This document shows positions 34,600-45,165 of a DNA stretch of 64,000 nucleotides, piece by piece. The position numbers were made by a program, and so were the translations under genes. The notes below the pieces were generated by a model that had not been told where the DNA came from, ran no database searches, and saw only the letters and a list, made by a program, of their open reading frames with translations. The DNA comes from Isoetes taiwanensis (taxonomy: Eukaryota; Streptophyta; Lycopodiopsida; Isoetales; Isoetaceae), in the NCBI GenBank assembly GCA_021234155.1, contig JAJEKV010000752.1, positions 1-64,000 of the forward strand. The letters run 5' to 3'. Every line of letters begins with the position of its first letter. The first letter of the stretch is position 1.

Positions 34600-35140
34600 A
34601 GAGGCCGAAAGCGGACATGGAAGATGGTATTGGTGGACGATTAAAAGAATCAAAGTTGGTAGTGGTTTCCCCATCCAATTGGAGGATCTTGCCTGAGAAT
34701 GGACAGCCACTACCATAATCTTAAATTTTATCAAGGTCCGAAGTAGTGGATCCAAGACAAATAAAGGAAGACGGTCCTTGCAAGACGAAACCTCTCTAAC
34801 CTTGGTTCCAAAGACTTTCAATCTTTGTTGTGTCCGCTTCCTCGGCTGACAGCCAGATTAAACTCCTCGATTTTTGTCCACGGGTTCGGTAATAGTTCCT
34901 TCATTTCGGCCCAGATTATCTTGGCATATAGCTTGAATACCGCCCTCTGCGCACGACTTGGTTTATCCTTAATCATTCCTTCCCATTTTTTAAATCTTTA
35001 TTCACCTTCTTGGCCTGGAACTCAAGTTCTTTGAACCTTCATTTGTAGCACCCGCAGGCTTTGATCACAAGTTTGCAACCTTGCCTTACACCTAATCACT
35101 CCTAATCTTGTAGAGTTGATCCATTCTCCCGGTCCTGTTG
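34600..35140 (-). pseudogene. Leftward coding-like segment with coiled-coil character, unrecognised
   Basis: - strand frames between 35,140 and 34,830 encode a charged helical stretch: CKARLQTCDQSLRVLQMKVQ, then KPSRAQRAVFKLYAKIIWAE, then MKELLPNPWTKIEEF. Frames change twice. The 74-codon frame 34,821-34,597 continues in a different frame. No domain is recognised. It is on the same strand as the HAD-domain gene and could be its upstream neighbour, captured with it, or part of the element's own machinery. Confidence 0.35.
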
Positions 35141-35159
35141 AATTCATCTGGAAAGTAAT

Positions 35160-35700
35160 CCAAGGTTAGTACCACATGACACAACAGACACCACTTTACA
35201 CACCACAAATTCCATCATGACAAACTTTGCACCACAAATGGCGTCATATTCACCCACATGTGGTGTGGCATGTGGCACCAAACCGGGTGCCACATGCCAC
35301 ACCACATATGGCACCACAATGCACCCAAGGCACCACATATGGCAATCCATTACTTCGCAAGACCACAAATGCGTCAAAGACACCACATGTGGTGCAAAAT
35401 GTGGATCCATAGTGGTGCCACATTAGACACCACATGTGGCACCACAATGCCGCGAAGGCACCACATCCGGCAGGCATCCACCACCCCATATGTGGCAGAT
35501 AGCGTGGTGCAATATTTAGCGCAGCTAGCTTGGCACCACATATGGCGCACAATCCACCATTCACAAGTATCACCATATCTAACATCACATATGACACTAA
35601 AGTATACAAACATATGGAAGCCAATTCACTATTAGGATAAGGTACCACGTTTGGTACTATATGTGACACTACATATGCTACAAACTACATTATTAACATA
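35160..35700 (-). repeat. Right subterminal CACCACA/TGTGGTG repeat tract
   Basis: More than 25 copies of CACCACA(T) and GGCACCACA, with CCACATGTGG palindromes. The spacing is irregular, at about 20-40 bp. The tract lies about 1.1-1.7 kb from the right terminus, with the core in the opposite orientation to the left array at 27,430-27,950. Six-frame ORFs across it (up to 139 codons) are repeat artefacts. Confidence 0.8.
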
Positions 35701-36019
35701 TAGCGGCACCATATGGTATCCAGAACACATTTGAGCTACATACCGTGGGAACGAAATTATCCACCACAACTCGAAACTAGCAAAGACAAATTTCCTACAC
35801 ATAACTTACAACACACCCAAATGAAGAAGTAAGTGGTGTACCTGATTGTTCAAGCTTGCTAGACCTTCTTTGGAAAATAACAGGTCCAATATTAAATTGC
35901 ATCACATGGTGGTTCCGGAAGAAGAGGGTTGAAAAGTACCTATTTTTCGATTGATTTTCCCCGAGATTCTTCTTTCTGAGGAGGCTTGAATTGTGGCCTA
36001 GTCATTTCAAGAGAGGAAG

Positions 36020-36480
36020 CATCATCGTGGTAGGTTGCTCTGCTTCCTCACTATTTGAAATGATTGCATGCTTCCTCTTACGTTGGGACGGAGAGGCTTA
36101 ACACTTTTTTCTCTTAAGCTGTTTAAACTCAACCAATTTATTTCTTTTTTCTTTTGTGTGAAGGTAACGCAATGACCATAGTCTGCAGGAGGCCATGCCT
36201 CCCTGTGCACACTTCCTCGCCTCATTGTGATTTTTTTTGTAAAGGCACATATATTCATTATACCTCTCCTTGCTCATATTCTTCAACCCGCATGATGAAA
36301 CAAAACAATATTCTAAACAACAGAGAATCATGGGCATCCCAGAATCTAGAATGCAACCCACGTAAGTGGATTTTCCTAATACTTTAGGTCCCCAAACGGA
36401 TTTGATTTCTTCTTGTGTGGCGTAATGCTTTTTCTTGCACGACATTTCCTTTGTAGGTGTATCCCAGGGTGGCATTCAAG
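36020..36480 (-). pseudogene. Leftward 125-codon frame near right end, unrecognised
   Basis: The 36,475-36,098 frame has a balanced, Lys/Cys-rich composition (HYATQEEIKSVWGPKVLG; LRYLHTKEKRNKLVEFKQL). A second frame to 36,022 continues with VKPLRPNVRGSMQSF. It could be a terminal exon of the element's gene on this strand. No family is recognised. Confidence 0.25.
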
Positions 36481-36527
36481 TCCGGTATGATCGAGCCATT
36501 TCGCGGATCGATCTTCTTGCCGTAAAT

Positions 36528-36650
36528 CAGAAATGGTCTTGGGATTAAGGGAGCGTGATCGAAGTTTTTGAGGGAAAATGAAAATTGAGAATCGAAATGG
36601 TCTTGCCGGATTAAGGGGCGTGATCGAGTTTTTGAGGGAAAATGATCGTA
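36528..36650 (+). repeat. ~63-bp direct duplication
   Basis: GAAATGGTCTTG...GATTAAGG...GCGTGATCGA..GTTTTTGAGGGAAAATGA occurs twice, starting at about 36,531 and 36,595. Frames across it mirror each other. Confidence 0.85.
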
Positions 36651-36809
36651 ACGCGTTCTTTGAATAAGCCCTGAATAAAGGCCCAAAGGACAAAATTTTG
36701 AATAAGTAATCATGTGTATTTTTGAAAAATAACTCCCTCTCCCACTACAAATTCGGTAGTTCCCACCACACTTAGCACCCAAAAATGTGGTGCTAAAATG
36801 CACGTTTTT

Positions 36810-36834
36810 GTTCCACTACAACATGCTTTCACCC
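36810..36834 (-). repeat. Right terminal inverted repeat (25 bp)
   Basis: Perfect inverse complement of 26,416-26,440, ending CATGCTTTCACCC, followed by the GATA target duplication at 36,835-36,838. Confidence 0.95.
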
Positions 36835-37072
36835 GATATAAAAGTTTAAAGGCATAGATATACTAAATTAATGCAATTGAAAATAAACAATTTCCTTTGA
36901 AGTGAGTGGACTTAAAGAAAAATAAGTCTTGACATACAATTAAACTTGATACAATAATCTTTGCGAAATCGATAAAGCGTAGTTTTGTAACATAAGATTT
37001 TGCATGGTTTGGTGTTGTATCAGGTATGTAAATACATTATAAGTTGACGTTGGCACCAAGATTCCAAACATG

Positions 37073-37542
37073 GGTCAGAGGATGGTGTATGCCATTGGTG
37101 GTCTTTCTGCCCGAATCAAAAGAAAAGCAATATTGCCATTGCTTGGGGAAAGAAACCAAAAGCTCTCCCCAAAATACGATGGTCCTTATAAGATTTTGAA
37201 GAAATATAGTGATGTTGCCTTACAAGTTTGCAACTTCCAATAGAATGTGGACATTCATCGATTTTCCATGTGAGCCAATTCTGCGACCAGCTCGGGGAAA
37301 TTTGCGGAATGTTTGTGCCTTCTCGGGAACACATGGTAGAGTTGGATAAATTCCTACCCCCGAAGAATATTGAATTCAGGATAGTGCGGATCCGCCAAAG
37401 AGACCGAATTTTGGTAAAGTGGAAACATAGACACACATCTCGAAGCGTGGGAGAGTCGTCGTTTCATGACTCAATATCCGGACGTTATGGCTCAATGGTC
37501 TGGAGCCGATTCTTGAGGACAAGAATCCCAGGGGGGGAGTAA
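37073..37542 (+). pseudogene. Ty3/gypsy chromovirus 3' fragment (integrase C-terminus, chromodomain, PPT)
   Basis: The fragment is collinear with 43,025-43,484. It encodes KYDGPYKILKKYSDVAL, then a damaged VDIH..S..F stretch, EHMVELDKFLPPKN, and RIRQRDRILVKWKHRH (the chromodomain VKWK core). It ends at a purine tract, GGGGGGGAGTAA, directly before the LTR start at 37,543. The left junction at about 37,073 cuts tandem unit 2, so this is the right-hand remnant of an element whose body is absent. Confidence 0.8.
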
Positions 37543-39027
37543 TGTTATGCCTAAATATTTTTTTAACAGACCATTGGTATATTTTGTGCATGCATATTAA
37601 TGTTGGGCATAATGGAATGCTCTATGGTAATTGGACCATAGATGTGGTGTGGTCGCATGTCACCTAGTCTAAGTTGCTGTGGTACCATGGCAGGGTAGAC
37701 TAGGGTAGAACGTGGCCTAGCGGTTGGGATTGGAAATAATCGTTTGGGTTAAGATTTATTTCCTTTAAAGAGCTAGCAAGGCAATGTAGGCAATGAATAT
37801 ATTTAATGGTTTAGAAACCATTGGGTGTAGAAAAGGTGAGCACCCAAAATGGGGGGATGCCACCAATGGTTTAGCCAACCATTGCTTAAAAGCACGGGCC
37901 ACGGGAAGCAGGCGGGCTGCTGCCCGAAAGCCGTGGCTTTGCACCGGATCCCATCATTTGGGTTTGAGCGCGTGAACCAGACAGCTACCCGGATTTTGGA
38001 ATTGAATCCGAGGCGGATGGGAGCCAGTTTTGGGCCCATCATTTGCCCTTCTAGGGCGGCATCCGCAGCCACGATTGGGAGGCTTTGGAATTGAATCGCT
38101 ATGCAGGGAAACAGGATGTGAGGAGGCAGGCCGGAGGACCTCTTCCGGATTGGGTATTGAATCACGGATTTGCAAAGGGTGGAAAGTACCAATGTAGGAA
38201 GTGCGTAAGGCCACAATTGGGAGGAGTTGGTGGGTCTCTGCCTTTGGGTGGAGAATGTTACCGTTACTGGGCTGTTTTTATGGTAGCACAGAACGAACTA
38301 AACAAATATGTTTGCCCATGGAGGACTAGGTGGGCTTCCCTAGTTGTTCCTCTCATAAATCTGGGTATTGAGAGGAACGGATTTGTTCATCAAAGGGTGG
38401 AAACTAAATAAACCCTTGTGCACCGGTGAAGGATTTGGTATGGGGCGATGTTAAGGGCGAATCAACAATCCCGATTGGATGAGGAGTATCATTGTGGCTC
38501 TCAAGAGGAGTTTGGGAATGAAGAATGGAAGTACTTCTTCAAAAGTTTTATATGCATGGCTGTTTTATGGTAGTATCGGTAAAGAACTATAGGTGCTAGT
38601 GAACTAAAAAATATGTTTGCCCATGACGGTCTTTAGCTATCACACCATCTAGTAACCTAGGTTCTTGGGATGTCCCAGTTGTTCCCTTATAATGGGGTAA
38701 GTTCTATCAAGGCTGTAGAAATATGGTGGGGTAGTCTTGGCGGATTGCAATGGTTTGTGTGGTGGATTCCATATGTGTGTTCATACGGCTATAAGTTGGG
38801 CCTTGCTAATGTTGCCACATAGATAACTCTTATGCATGTTAAACCCTTTGTGCACTTTGATAGAGGGGGCATACTAGTGTTTTAGTTATCTTTTGTGTCA
38901 TCTTGTTATTGGTATATCACAATGGCTTTCAAAATGTCCAAGTACTGGGAAGAGTCTTATTTAAGTATCATTGATGGTTTGATGTGAATGCAAGAGGAAG
39001 TTTTGATACTGAAAAATTTTGGAAGTA
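37543..39027 (+). repeat. Gypsy LTR block A
   Basis: It starts TGTTATGCC right after a polypurine tract. It matches the LTR at 43,485 at its start and over its last ~300 bp (GGTGGATTCCATATGTGT, TTATCTTTTGTGTCATCTTG, GATGGTTTGATGTGAATGC). The middle is diverged. It ends near 39,027, where TGGTATCAAGGG resembles a primer-binding site complementary to initiator tRNA-Met. The LTR is preceded by the end of one element and followed by PBS-like sequence, so it could be shared by two elements after recombination. Confidence 0.65.
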
Positions 39028-39097
39028 TGGTATCAAGGGAGTTTAATATCAATCTTTTAGTAGCTGAGATGGGACGGGGAAGCTTGGCTTATTTTTA

Positions 39098-39621
39098 AAA
39101 GAACTATAGGTGACTTATGGAGGAGGAACCTTACCGTACGAGGGCTATGCCGCCGGGTCGAAACCAAGAACACGGAGACCAGGTTCTTAAGATGTGGGGT
39201 TCTCTCTCACTTTGGGTCCGGGACCGAGGGGTTCTAGACGATGATACTTTCCGTCTAGATATGGTGGGGTTTGGTCCGGATGGCCTAGGGGAATGCTATG
39301 GAGAAGGTGGTGGATTCCATATGTGTAGTCTTGAACCCGGATATTGCAGTGCATGTTGACACTATGGGATAACTTTATGCATGTTATTGAACACGTGGGA
39401 CATTGCGGTCTTTGTTACAAAGATCCGGATTGGGATGGGAGCATACGAGGTGTGTATAGTTATCTTTGTGTCATCTTGTTATTTTGCTACCAATAAATGA
39501 TAAGGCGGCTTTCATTATATAGCCTCGTGGGAGGCGACGCCTATGTTGTTGGAATGTCCTACCGATGGTTTGGAGGTGAATACAAACTAAATTTTGTACT
39601 AAAACTTTTTGGTTCGTAACA
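39098..39621 (+). repeat. Gypsy LTR 3'-terminal block B
   Basis: AAAGAACTATAGGTG to TTCGTAACA repeats the end of LTR block A (from about 38,580) and of the LTR at 43,485-45,165. The terminal TTTTGGTTCGTAACA is shared with 45,151-45,165. The sequence CCTGGTATGATGCC just after it may be a decayed primer-binding site. It lacks the LTR 5' half, so it is a nested remnant or an internal duplication. Confidence 0.6.
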
Positions 39622-40780
39622 CCTGGTATGATGCCGTGATGCGCTTTTGGACCTTGAGTATCAGAGATGGAGTTCGACAAGACTTATATCAATAAAGGCG
39701 GGAGGTTATATCCACAGGTTGGAGACTTGGAGGAGGCGGGGTTGATTTCTTACGAGGGCCTATCTGGTCGTTGCTACAAGGAAAATGTCGGGTTGAACCC
39801 GGAGGATTTGCATCGGCGGGCGAGCGTTGGCCTCGTCGTGGGGAAGAGGATGCATTTTAAGGCGTCCGGGACTTCTAAGAAGAAAATGTGGTTTTGGAAA
39901 CCCCTGCTCGCACGGATAAATTCCGGGAAGTCTGCGGAGAAAGGGAAGTCCTTTGGCGAGAGTGGTATTGGTGGACCCGGATGGAGCACCGGGTACTTTA
40001 GTGCCGTGAATGGAGCATCCCACCGAAAAGTTCCGGATTGAGCAAGGAGGACATCCGAGGTATCTCGAATCGCATAAAGATCCACCATTGGGATGGGAAA
40101 GGCAATCTTGAGGATAGGCGATGGCAAAAGGATGGACAAGTTTGGATATTTTTTGAGGCGGGTTATTAAAGGTGATAATGGGCGATTGTTCATTGTGCCA
40201 GATGGCGACCGAAATCGGACGCCTTATAAGTTGGTGGAATGGTCCTACCATGAAGAAAAGAGGTAAACACCGTAGTCCGATTTTGGAAATACTTTATTGG
40301 GGTGTATGCATCAAGATGATGCTCGTGGGTGCCCTTGAGAATTCAAGGATACCGAAAAAGTTCTTGATTTTATATCAATAAGGACGGGTTATATCCATGT
40401 GGTTGGGGACTTTTATAGGCTCGGCCAGTTGATTTCTTCCTAGGTGGTCTATCCGGGTGTTGCTCTCAAGAAGCATGATAATCGGGTTGAAGCCCGAGGA
40501 TTTTGAGAGGGCAATGATGGTGGCTCGTCGCCTTGGGAAGAGGATGAGTCCTTTAAGAGGACATCCCGGAAGTTCTCAAAGAAGAAAAATAGATTTTTCA
40601 AGAAGAAAAAGTCGAGAGAGGTCATTTTAAAGCCCTAAGTCCTAGCAGTGGAGAGTCCAAGAAGCATGACTCTAAGATGGGTGGTCCCGTGAAGGAGATT
40701 TTTCCACCATAGGTGTGGGGAGCATGGGCATTTAGTTGGATCCAAAACACGTGTTTAAGTAAAGATTGTCCATATAGCAA
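39622..40780 (+). pseudogene. Decayed 5' internal region of gypsy element (gag position)
   Basis: Between the LTR-like block and the RT relic lies about 1.2 kb where gag and protease should be. The only long frame (39,667-40,041, 124 codons) is basic and Gly-rich (GLNPEDLHRRASVGLVVGKR; HFKASGTSKKKMWFWKPLL). I see no CCHC knuckle or protease DTG motif. A ~220-bp block from ATATCAATAAAGGCGGG (39,687) recurs at 40,370, so the region is itself duplicated. It is much shorter than a normal gag-protease region, so part is deleted. Confidence 0.45.
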
Positions 40781-41800
40781 GAGGAGGTAAAGAAGCAGGT
40801 TCATGAGTCTGTTAGCCAAAGGGTTTGTGAGACCTAGCAAATCCCTTATGGTGCCCTCTGTCATTCTAGTCAAGAAAAGGGCCGGATCAATGCGGATGTG
40901 CATTGATTATCGTGGCTTTGAATAAGATCACGATCAAGAATAGGTATCATTTGCCTAGAATTGACGAGATTATGGATAGATTAAGGGAGCTAAATATTTT
41001 CTAAGTTGGATTTGGGTAATGGTTATCACCGAGATAAGGGGTGAAGGAGTCGGATGTACATAAAACTACCTTCGGGACCACCTTTGGTCATTTTGAATTT
41101 TTTTGTGATGCCTTTTTGGACTAACGAATGCTCCCGCCACTTTTCGAGAATGATGAATGAGGTTTTGCGGGATGTCTTGATACTTTTGTTGAAGTATTTC
41201 TTAGATGATATCCCGGTTTATAGCAAAACCTTGGATGAGCATTTGAATCATTTGCATTACGTGGCTAACTTCTGCCGCATGATAATAAGTTGTATGCAAA
41301 AATGTCCAAAGTGTGAATTTTTTGAAAGCACGTGGAATATTTGGGCCACATTCTATCCGGCCGAGGTGTAGCTGTAATCCCAAGAAGACGAAGGCAATTC
41401 AGTCTTGGAGAATATATCAAAGTTGCGTAGTTTCTTGGGATTGGCCAGTTATTATCATAGATTTGTCTGGAAGTTTGCCAAGATTGCAGCTGCTTTAACT
41501 ATGTTGTTGAAAACTAATGTCCAGTGGCAATGGACGAAGAAGCAGCAGCAGGAAATGGATATGCTGAAGAGGTTGCTAACTTCGGCGCCTATTCTGTTGA
41601 TCCCAGACATGAGTAAACCTTATGAGGTTTACACGGATCCATGTGGTTATGCCATTGGTGTTGTTCTCATGCAGGATGGTAGAGTAGTGGCGTATGAAAG
41701 TCGCCAATTCAATGCTATTGAGAAAAACTATTCCACCTATGAGCAAGAGTTTACTAGCGATGGTTCATGCGCTCAAAGTCTGGAAACACTATCTCCGCAA
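40781..41800 (+). pseudogene. Ty3/gypsy reverse transcriptase and RNase H relic
   Basis: Successive frames give the family's ordered RT blocks: LLAKGFVRPSKS, VKKRAGSMRMCIDYRG, NRYHLPRIDEIMDRLREL, the catalytic FLDDIPVYSKTLDEH (the usual YxDD has Phe first), and LRSFLGLASYYHRFVWKFAK. RNase H follows with YEVYTDPCGYAIGVVLMQDG and RQFNAIEKNYSTYEQEF. There are at least six frame changes or stops, including loss of the segment after DLGNGYH. Non-functional as read. Confidence 0.9.
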
Positions 41801-42835
41801 TAAATGTGAGTTTGTGGTCTATACCGATCATAAACCATTTGAAATTCCGCAAAGCAGGCCGAGGGTAAGTCCAAGACAAGCTAGATGGTTGGACTTTTCT
41901 TTCTCAATTCCATTTTCATGTTGAACATCTTCCGGAAAAAAAAGAACCTCCATTCGGCCGATGCTCTTTCTAGGGTTCGGGAAGTAAATGTGATGGTTCA
42001 ATGTGAATTTGCTTTGGTGTCACAGATTAAGCAAGCATATGACTTGGATGCCTATATTTTGAGTATGGAGCATCTATCCAAGTTACCTGATGCTTGGGAT
42101 ATCCAGGATGGACTCTGGTATCATAAGGGACGTATTTATGTTCCTGCTGTGGACACATTGAGAAAGCAGTTATTGAGCAAATTTCATGATGCACCAGCTG
42201 GGCATGGAGGTGAGTGGAAAACATATGAATCGCTCAAAAGAATGTTTTACTGGCCTAGCTTGAAAGAGGATGTGCAGGAATATGTAAAAGTTTGTGACAC
42301 TTGTTAGCAGGTTAAAGTGGGTCGAGGCAAGACTCCAGGGCTATTGCAACCTCTGCCGGTGCCAGAGGAGAGATGGAGTGAAATCTCTATAGATTTCATT
42401 ATGAAGTTGCCTCGCATCGTGCATCACTTTACTCAGATAATTTGTCATTGTGGATAGGTTGGACGGCATGCACGCTTTATACCTCTCAACAAAGAATGAT
42501 GGCTTGGCGGTGGCCAAGGCTTATATGCACATGTATTTCCTATTTTTGGATTACCCAAAGCTATTGTGGGTGATCGAGATGTGAAATTCAACCGGGATTC
42601 CCGGGCGGAATTGTTCTCCGCATTAAAATGCACTCTTCAGTTCTCTCTAGTGGAGATCATCCGTAAAACGGATGGGCAAACTGAAAGAGTGAATCAAATT
42701 CTGGAGGATATGCTGAGATCTTATGTGGCCACTCAGCAATCCGGATGGGAGGACTATTTGCCAATTGTGGAGTTTGCTTACAATAATGGGTTCCAAAGAG
42801 CATCAAAACTAGCCTTGCTTTGTGGCTATGTTTGA
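41801..42835 (+). pseudogene. Ty3/gypsy RNase H end and integrase relic
   Basis: LLAMVHALKVWKHYL and FVVYTDHKPFE end RNase H. A linker frame (41,885-42,307) carries the HHCC zinc finger: FHDAPAGHGGEWKT, then RMFYWPSLKEDVQEYVKVCDTC, where a TAG (42,304) replaces the residue after the last Cys. The catalytic core then shows VDRLDGMHALYL (first D), VGDRDVKFNRD (second D) and GQTERVNQILEDMLR (E). Several frameshifts. Family assignment is firm and function is lost. Confidence 0.9.
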
Positions 42836-43484
42836 AAGAAATCCCGTGAGGACCTGTATCGCTTGGTTTTAGTGGGCTGAAAACTGATGTTGCTATAAGT
42901 ATGCTTGAAGGCATGGATGTGACATTTGGTTTTGCAAATGAGACAAGGCCCAGATCTGCAAGCACGCGTGCCAATTTATCGAGAGCCCGGATCGAAATTT
43001 GCATGAAGGTCGTGATGGTATACGTTAGGTGTGTGGTCTTCCTCCCCAAATCTGAAAAGAAAAGCAATATTGTCATTGCTTCCAGGAAAGAAACCAAAGC
43101 TCTCCCTAAGATACAGTTGTCCTTATAAAATTTTGAAGAAATATAGTGATGTTGCCTTCAAGTTGCAACTTCCACCAAATGTGGACATTCATCCAATTTT
43201 CCATGTGAGCCAGTTGCGACCAGCTCTGGAGAAAGCTGTGAATGTTGTGCCTTCTCAGGAACACATGGTGGAATTGGATAGAATTCCTACCCCTGAAAGA
43301 ATATTGAATTCAGGATAGTGCGGATCCGCCAAAAAGACCGGATGGAATTTACGGTAAAATGGAAACATAGACTGCCTCCGAGGTGGCGTGGGAGAGTCGC
43401 CGCTTCATGACTCAATATCCCGGATGTTATGGCTCAATGGTGCGGAGCCGATTCTTGAGGACAAGAATCCCAAGGGGGGAGTAA
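42836..43484 (+). pseudogene. Integrase C-terminus with chromodomain and polypurine tract
   Basis: SCPYKILKKYSDVAFKLQLP, VDIHPIFHVSQLRPALEKA and SQEHMVELDRIPTPERIL are typical of the integrase C-terminal GPY/F region. The following MEFTVKWKHR is a chromodomain core, which places the element in the chromovirus clade of Ty3/gypsy. CAAGGGGGGAGTAA (43,471-43,484) is the polypurine tract directly before the LTR. Confidence 0.85.
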
Positions 43485-45165
43485 TGTTATGCCTAAATAA
43501 ATTGGCAGACCATTGATTGATATTGTGCGTCCATATTAATATTTAGCATAATGGAATGTTCTATGGCATATGGGCCATAGGTGTGTAATGGTCGCATGTC
43601 ATCTAGTCTAAGTTGTCGCGGTGCACCATGGCATGGTAGACTAGGATATGACGTTGCATGGTTATTGGGTTTGGAAACAATCATATGGTGTTTGGAAGTA
43701 TTCCTTCAAGAGCAATAACAAGGCAATACACATATTGTGTTAGATTAACCTGAATAAATACCTTTAATGGTTTAAAATCATTGCATTAAAAATGTAAGCA
43801 CCCTTAAAGTGGGGCACCAACGCTGGATCGGGCCAATGGCCTATAGCCGCCGGGCGAGGGAACAGTAATCCTGGGGATGGGGCCGTAATTGGGATCCGCG
43901 CGTAATCACCGCCCATGCAGGGGGCGCAGAATCCGCATTAGCCACGATTTTTGGCCCCTGCCTGAGGTAGCGGAGGGGTTACAGGGAAAGAGAAGAAGGG
44001 GAAAAGGTCGGTAAGAGAAGAAAGGAGGCGGCTTTCATTACAAAGAAGGCGTGAACGCATTTTGGTGAATCAAGCATCGAAGCAACAATCGCCACTATGA
44101 GTAGCAAGGGAAGCCGAGGACTGCGTGTAAACCACGGGTATTGGAGGAACGGATTTGGATGGCGAGAGCCATGGTGGTAGCTTTATCAGATAACAACAAC
44201 ATTTTAAACAAAACACTGTAAAGATCACCGAAGGGAATAAAGGGTCTGGCCTTTAGAATGATGCTTATGATGCCTTCCCTTGAATCACCAAACTACTCCT
44301 TGTGAAACCTTTGTAGAATGAGTCGGAGCTAATTCCAAGCTACAGGTGACCTTGGCTGCCCTTGGATAAGTGTAAGGATTGGCTATGGTCGGTGATTAAG
44401 AAGCATAGTGAAGAGGGAAGCGCCTACAAGCCTAGGCCTGCGGAATGAGCCATTCATTCGCGGGAATAAACTTATGTTTATTTACCGATACTTGTGAGTC
44501 GGGTGAGGTAAGAAAAGATATTGGTATGGGGACAATATCCCAGGTCTTAAAAGATCCGGTGAAAGTAGAGATCCATTGTGGAGCTATGTCTAATCGATAT
44601 CAGATCTTAGTGATAACGGGTGAGTATACAAGTACCACCCAAGGGGAGTTTTATGCATGGCATGATTGTAGATGAGCGTGGCTTGTCCGAATAGGGACAA
44701 GGTACTTGTGAGGTAAAGCTTGTCGGTATGGGGATGCTGGCATGCGGAACCAACAGCCTAGTAGCCCAGTCCTTATGAGGTTTGCGTTTTTCTCTCACTT
44801 TGGGTCCACCAAATAGCGGGGTTCTAGATGACGCATCGCCTAGATATGGTGGGGGGTGTATCCGCGGGCGATGCTATGGGCGCGGTGGTGGATTCCATAT
44901 GTGTTGTACTTGCCAGTTGTATTGCTTCATGTTGACACTCTGGGGATAACTCTTATGCATGTTACTAACACGCGGAAGCTTGTGCGGTGTGTTTTGATAG
45001 CGCGAGCATGTGTGTATGTATAGTTATCTTTGTATCATCTTGTTATCTGTATACGTGGCTTTCATGTATATAGCCTCGTGGGAGGCAGTACTTGTTCTGT
45101 GTACTCTGATGGTTTGATGTGAATACAAATCCAAATTTTTGGTACTATAATTTTGGTTCGTAACA
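43485..45165 (+). repeat. Gypsy 3' LTR (1.68 kb)
   Basis: Begins TGTTATGCCTAAAT and ends TTTTGGTTCGTAACA, giving a TGTTA...TAACA terminal inverted repeat. It is preceded by a polypurine tract. Both ends match LTR block A and block B. The 43,750-44,750 middle is poorly conserved between the copies. I see no strong gene-like frame inside. Confidence 0.8.

Larger units (their letters stand above)
26416..36834. mobile_element. 10.4-kb TIR DNA transposon carrying cargo
   Basis: Both ends carry the same 25 bp in inverted orientation, starting GGGTGAAAGCATG (26,416-26,440 and 36,810-36,834) with no mismatch. GATA flanks each end (26,412-26,415; 36,835-36,838). Unit 1 holds the same flanking sequence with one GATA and no insert (12,868-12,871), which proves insertion and a 4-bp target duplication. 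Inside are rightward ORF fragments (26,668-28,800), inverted subterminal TGTGGTG arrays, a 217-bp minisatellite and leftward captured-gene-like segments, including an FCP1/HAD-domain gene. I cannot recognise a complete transposase. A 4-bp duplication does not fit hAT (8), Mutator (8-10), CACTA or PIF/Harbinger (3) or mariner (TA). Superfamilies with 4-bp duplications exist (e.g. Sola, Chapaev, Ginger), but none is demonstrated here. Confidence 0.92.

Noticed and set aside
35217-35669. ORFs up to 139 codons in the CACCACA tract
   Set aside because: Repeat-derived on both strands. Composition follows the tandem motif.
26416-36834. Assignment of the transposon to Mutator, hAT, CACTA, PIF/Harbinger or mariner
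   Set aside because: A 4-bp target duplication and GGGTGAAAGC ends fit none of these. No recognisable DDE or BED domain was seen.
39667-40041. 124-codon frame as an intact gag
   Set aside because: No capsid or CCHC motif is recognisable, and part of the block is duplicated downstream. Kept only as a decayed internal region.
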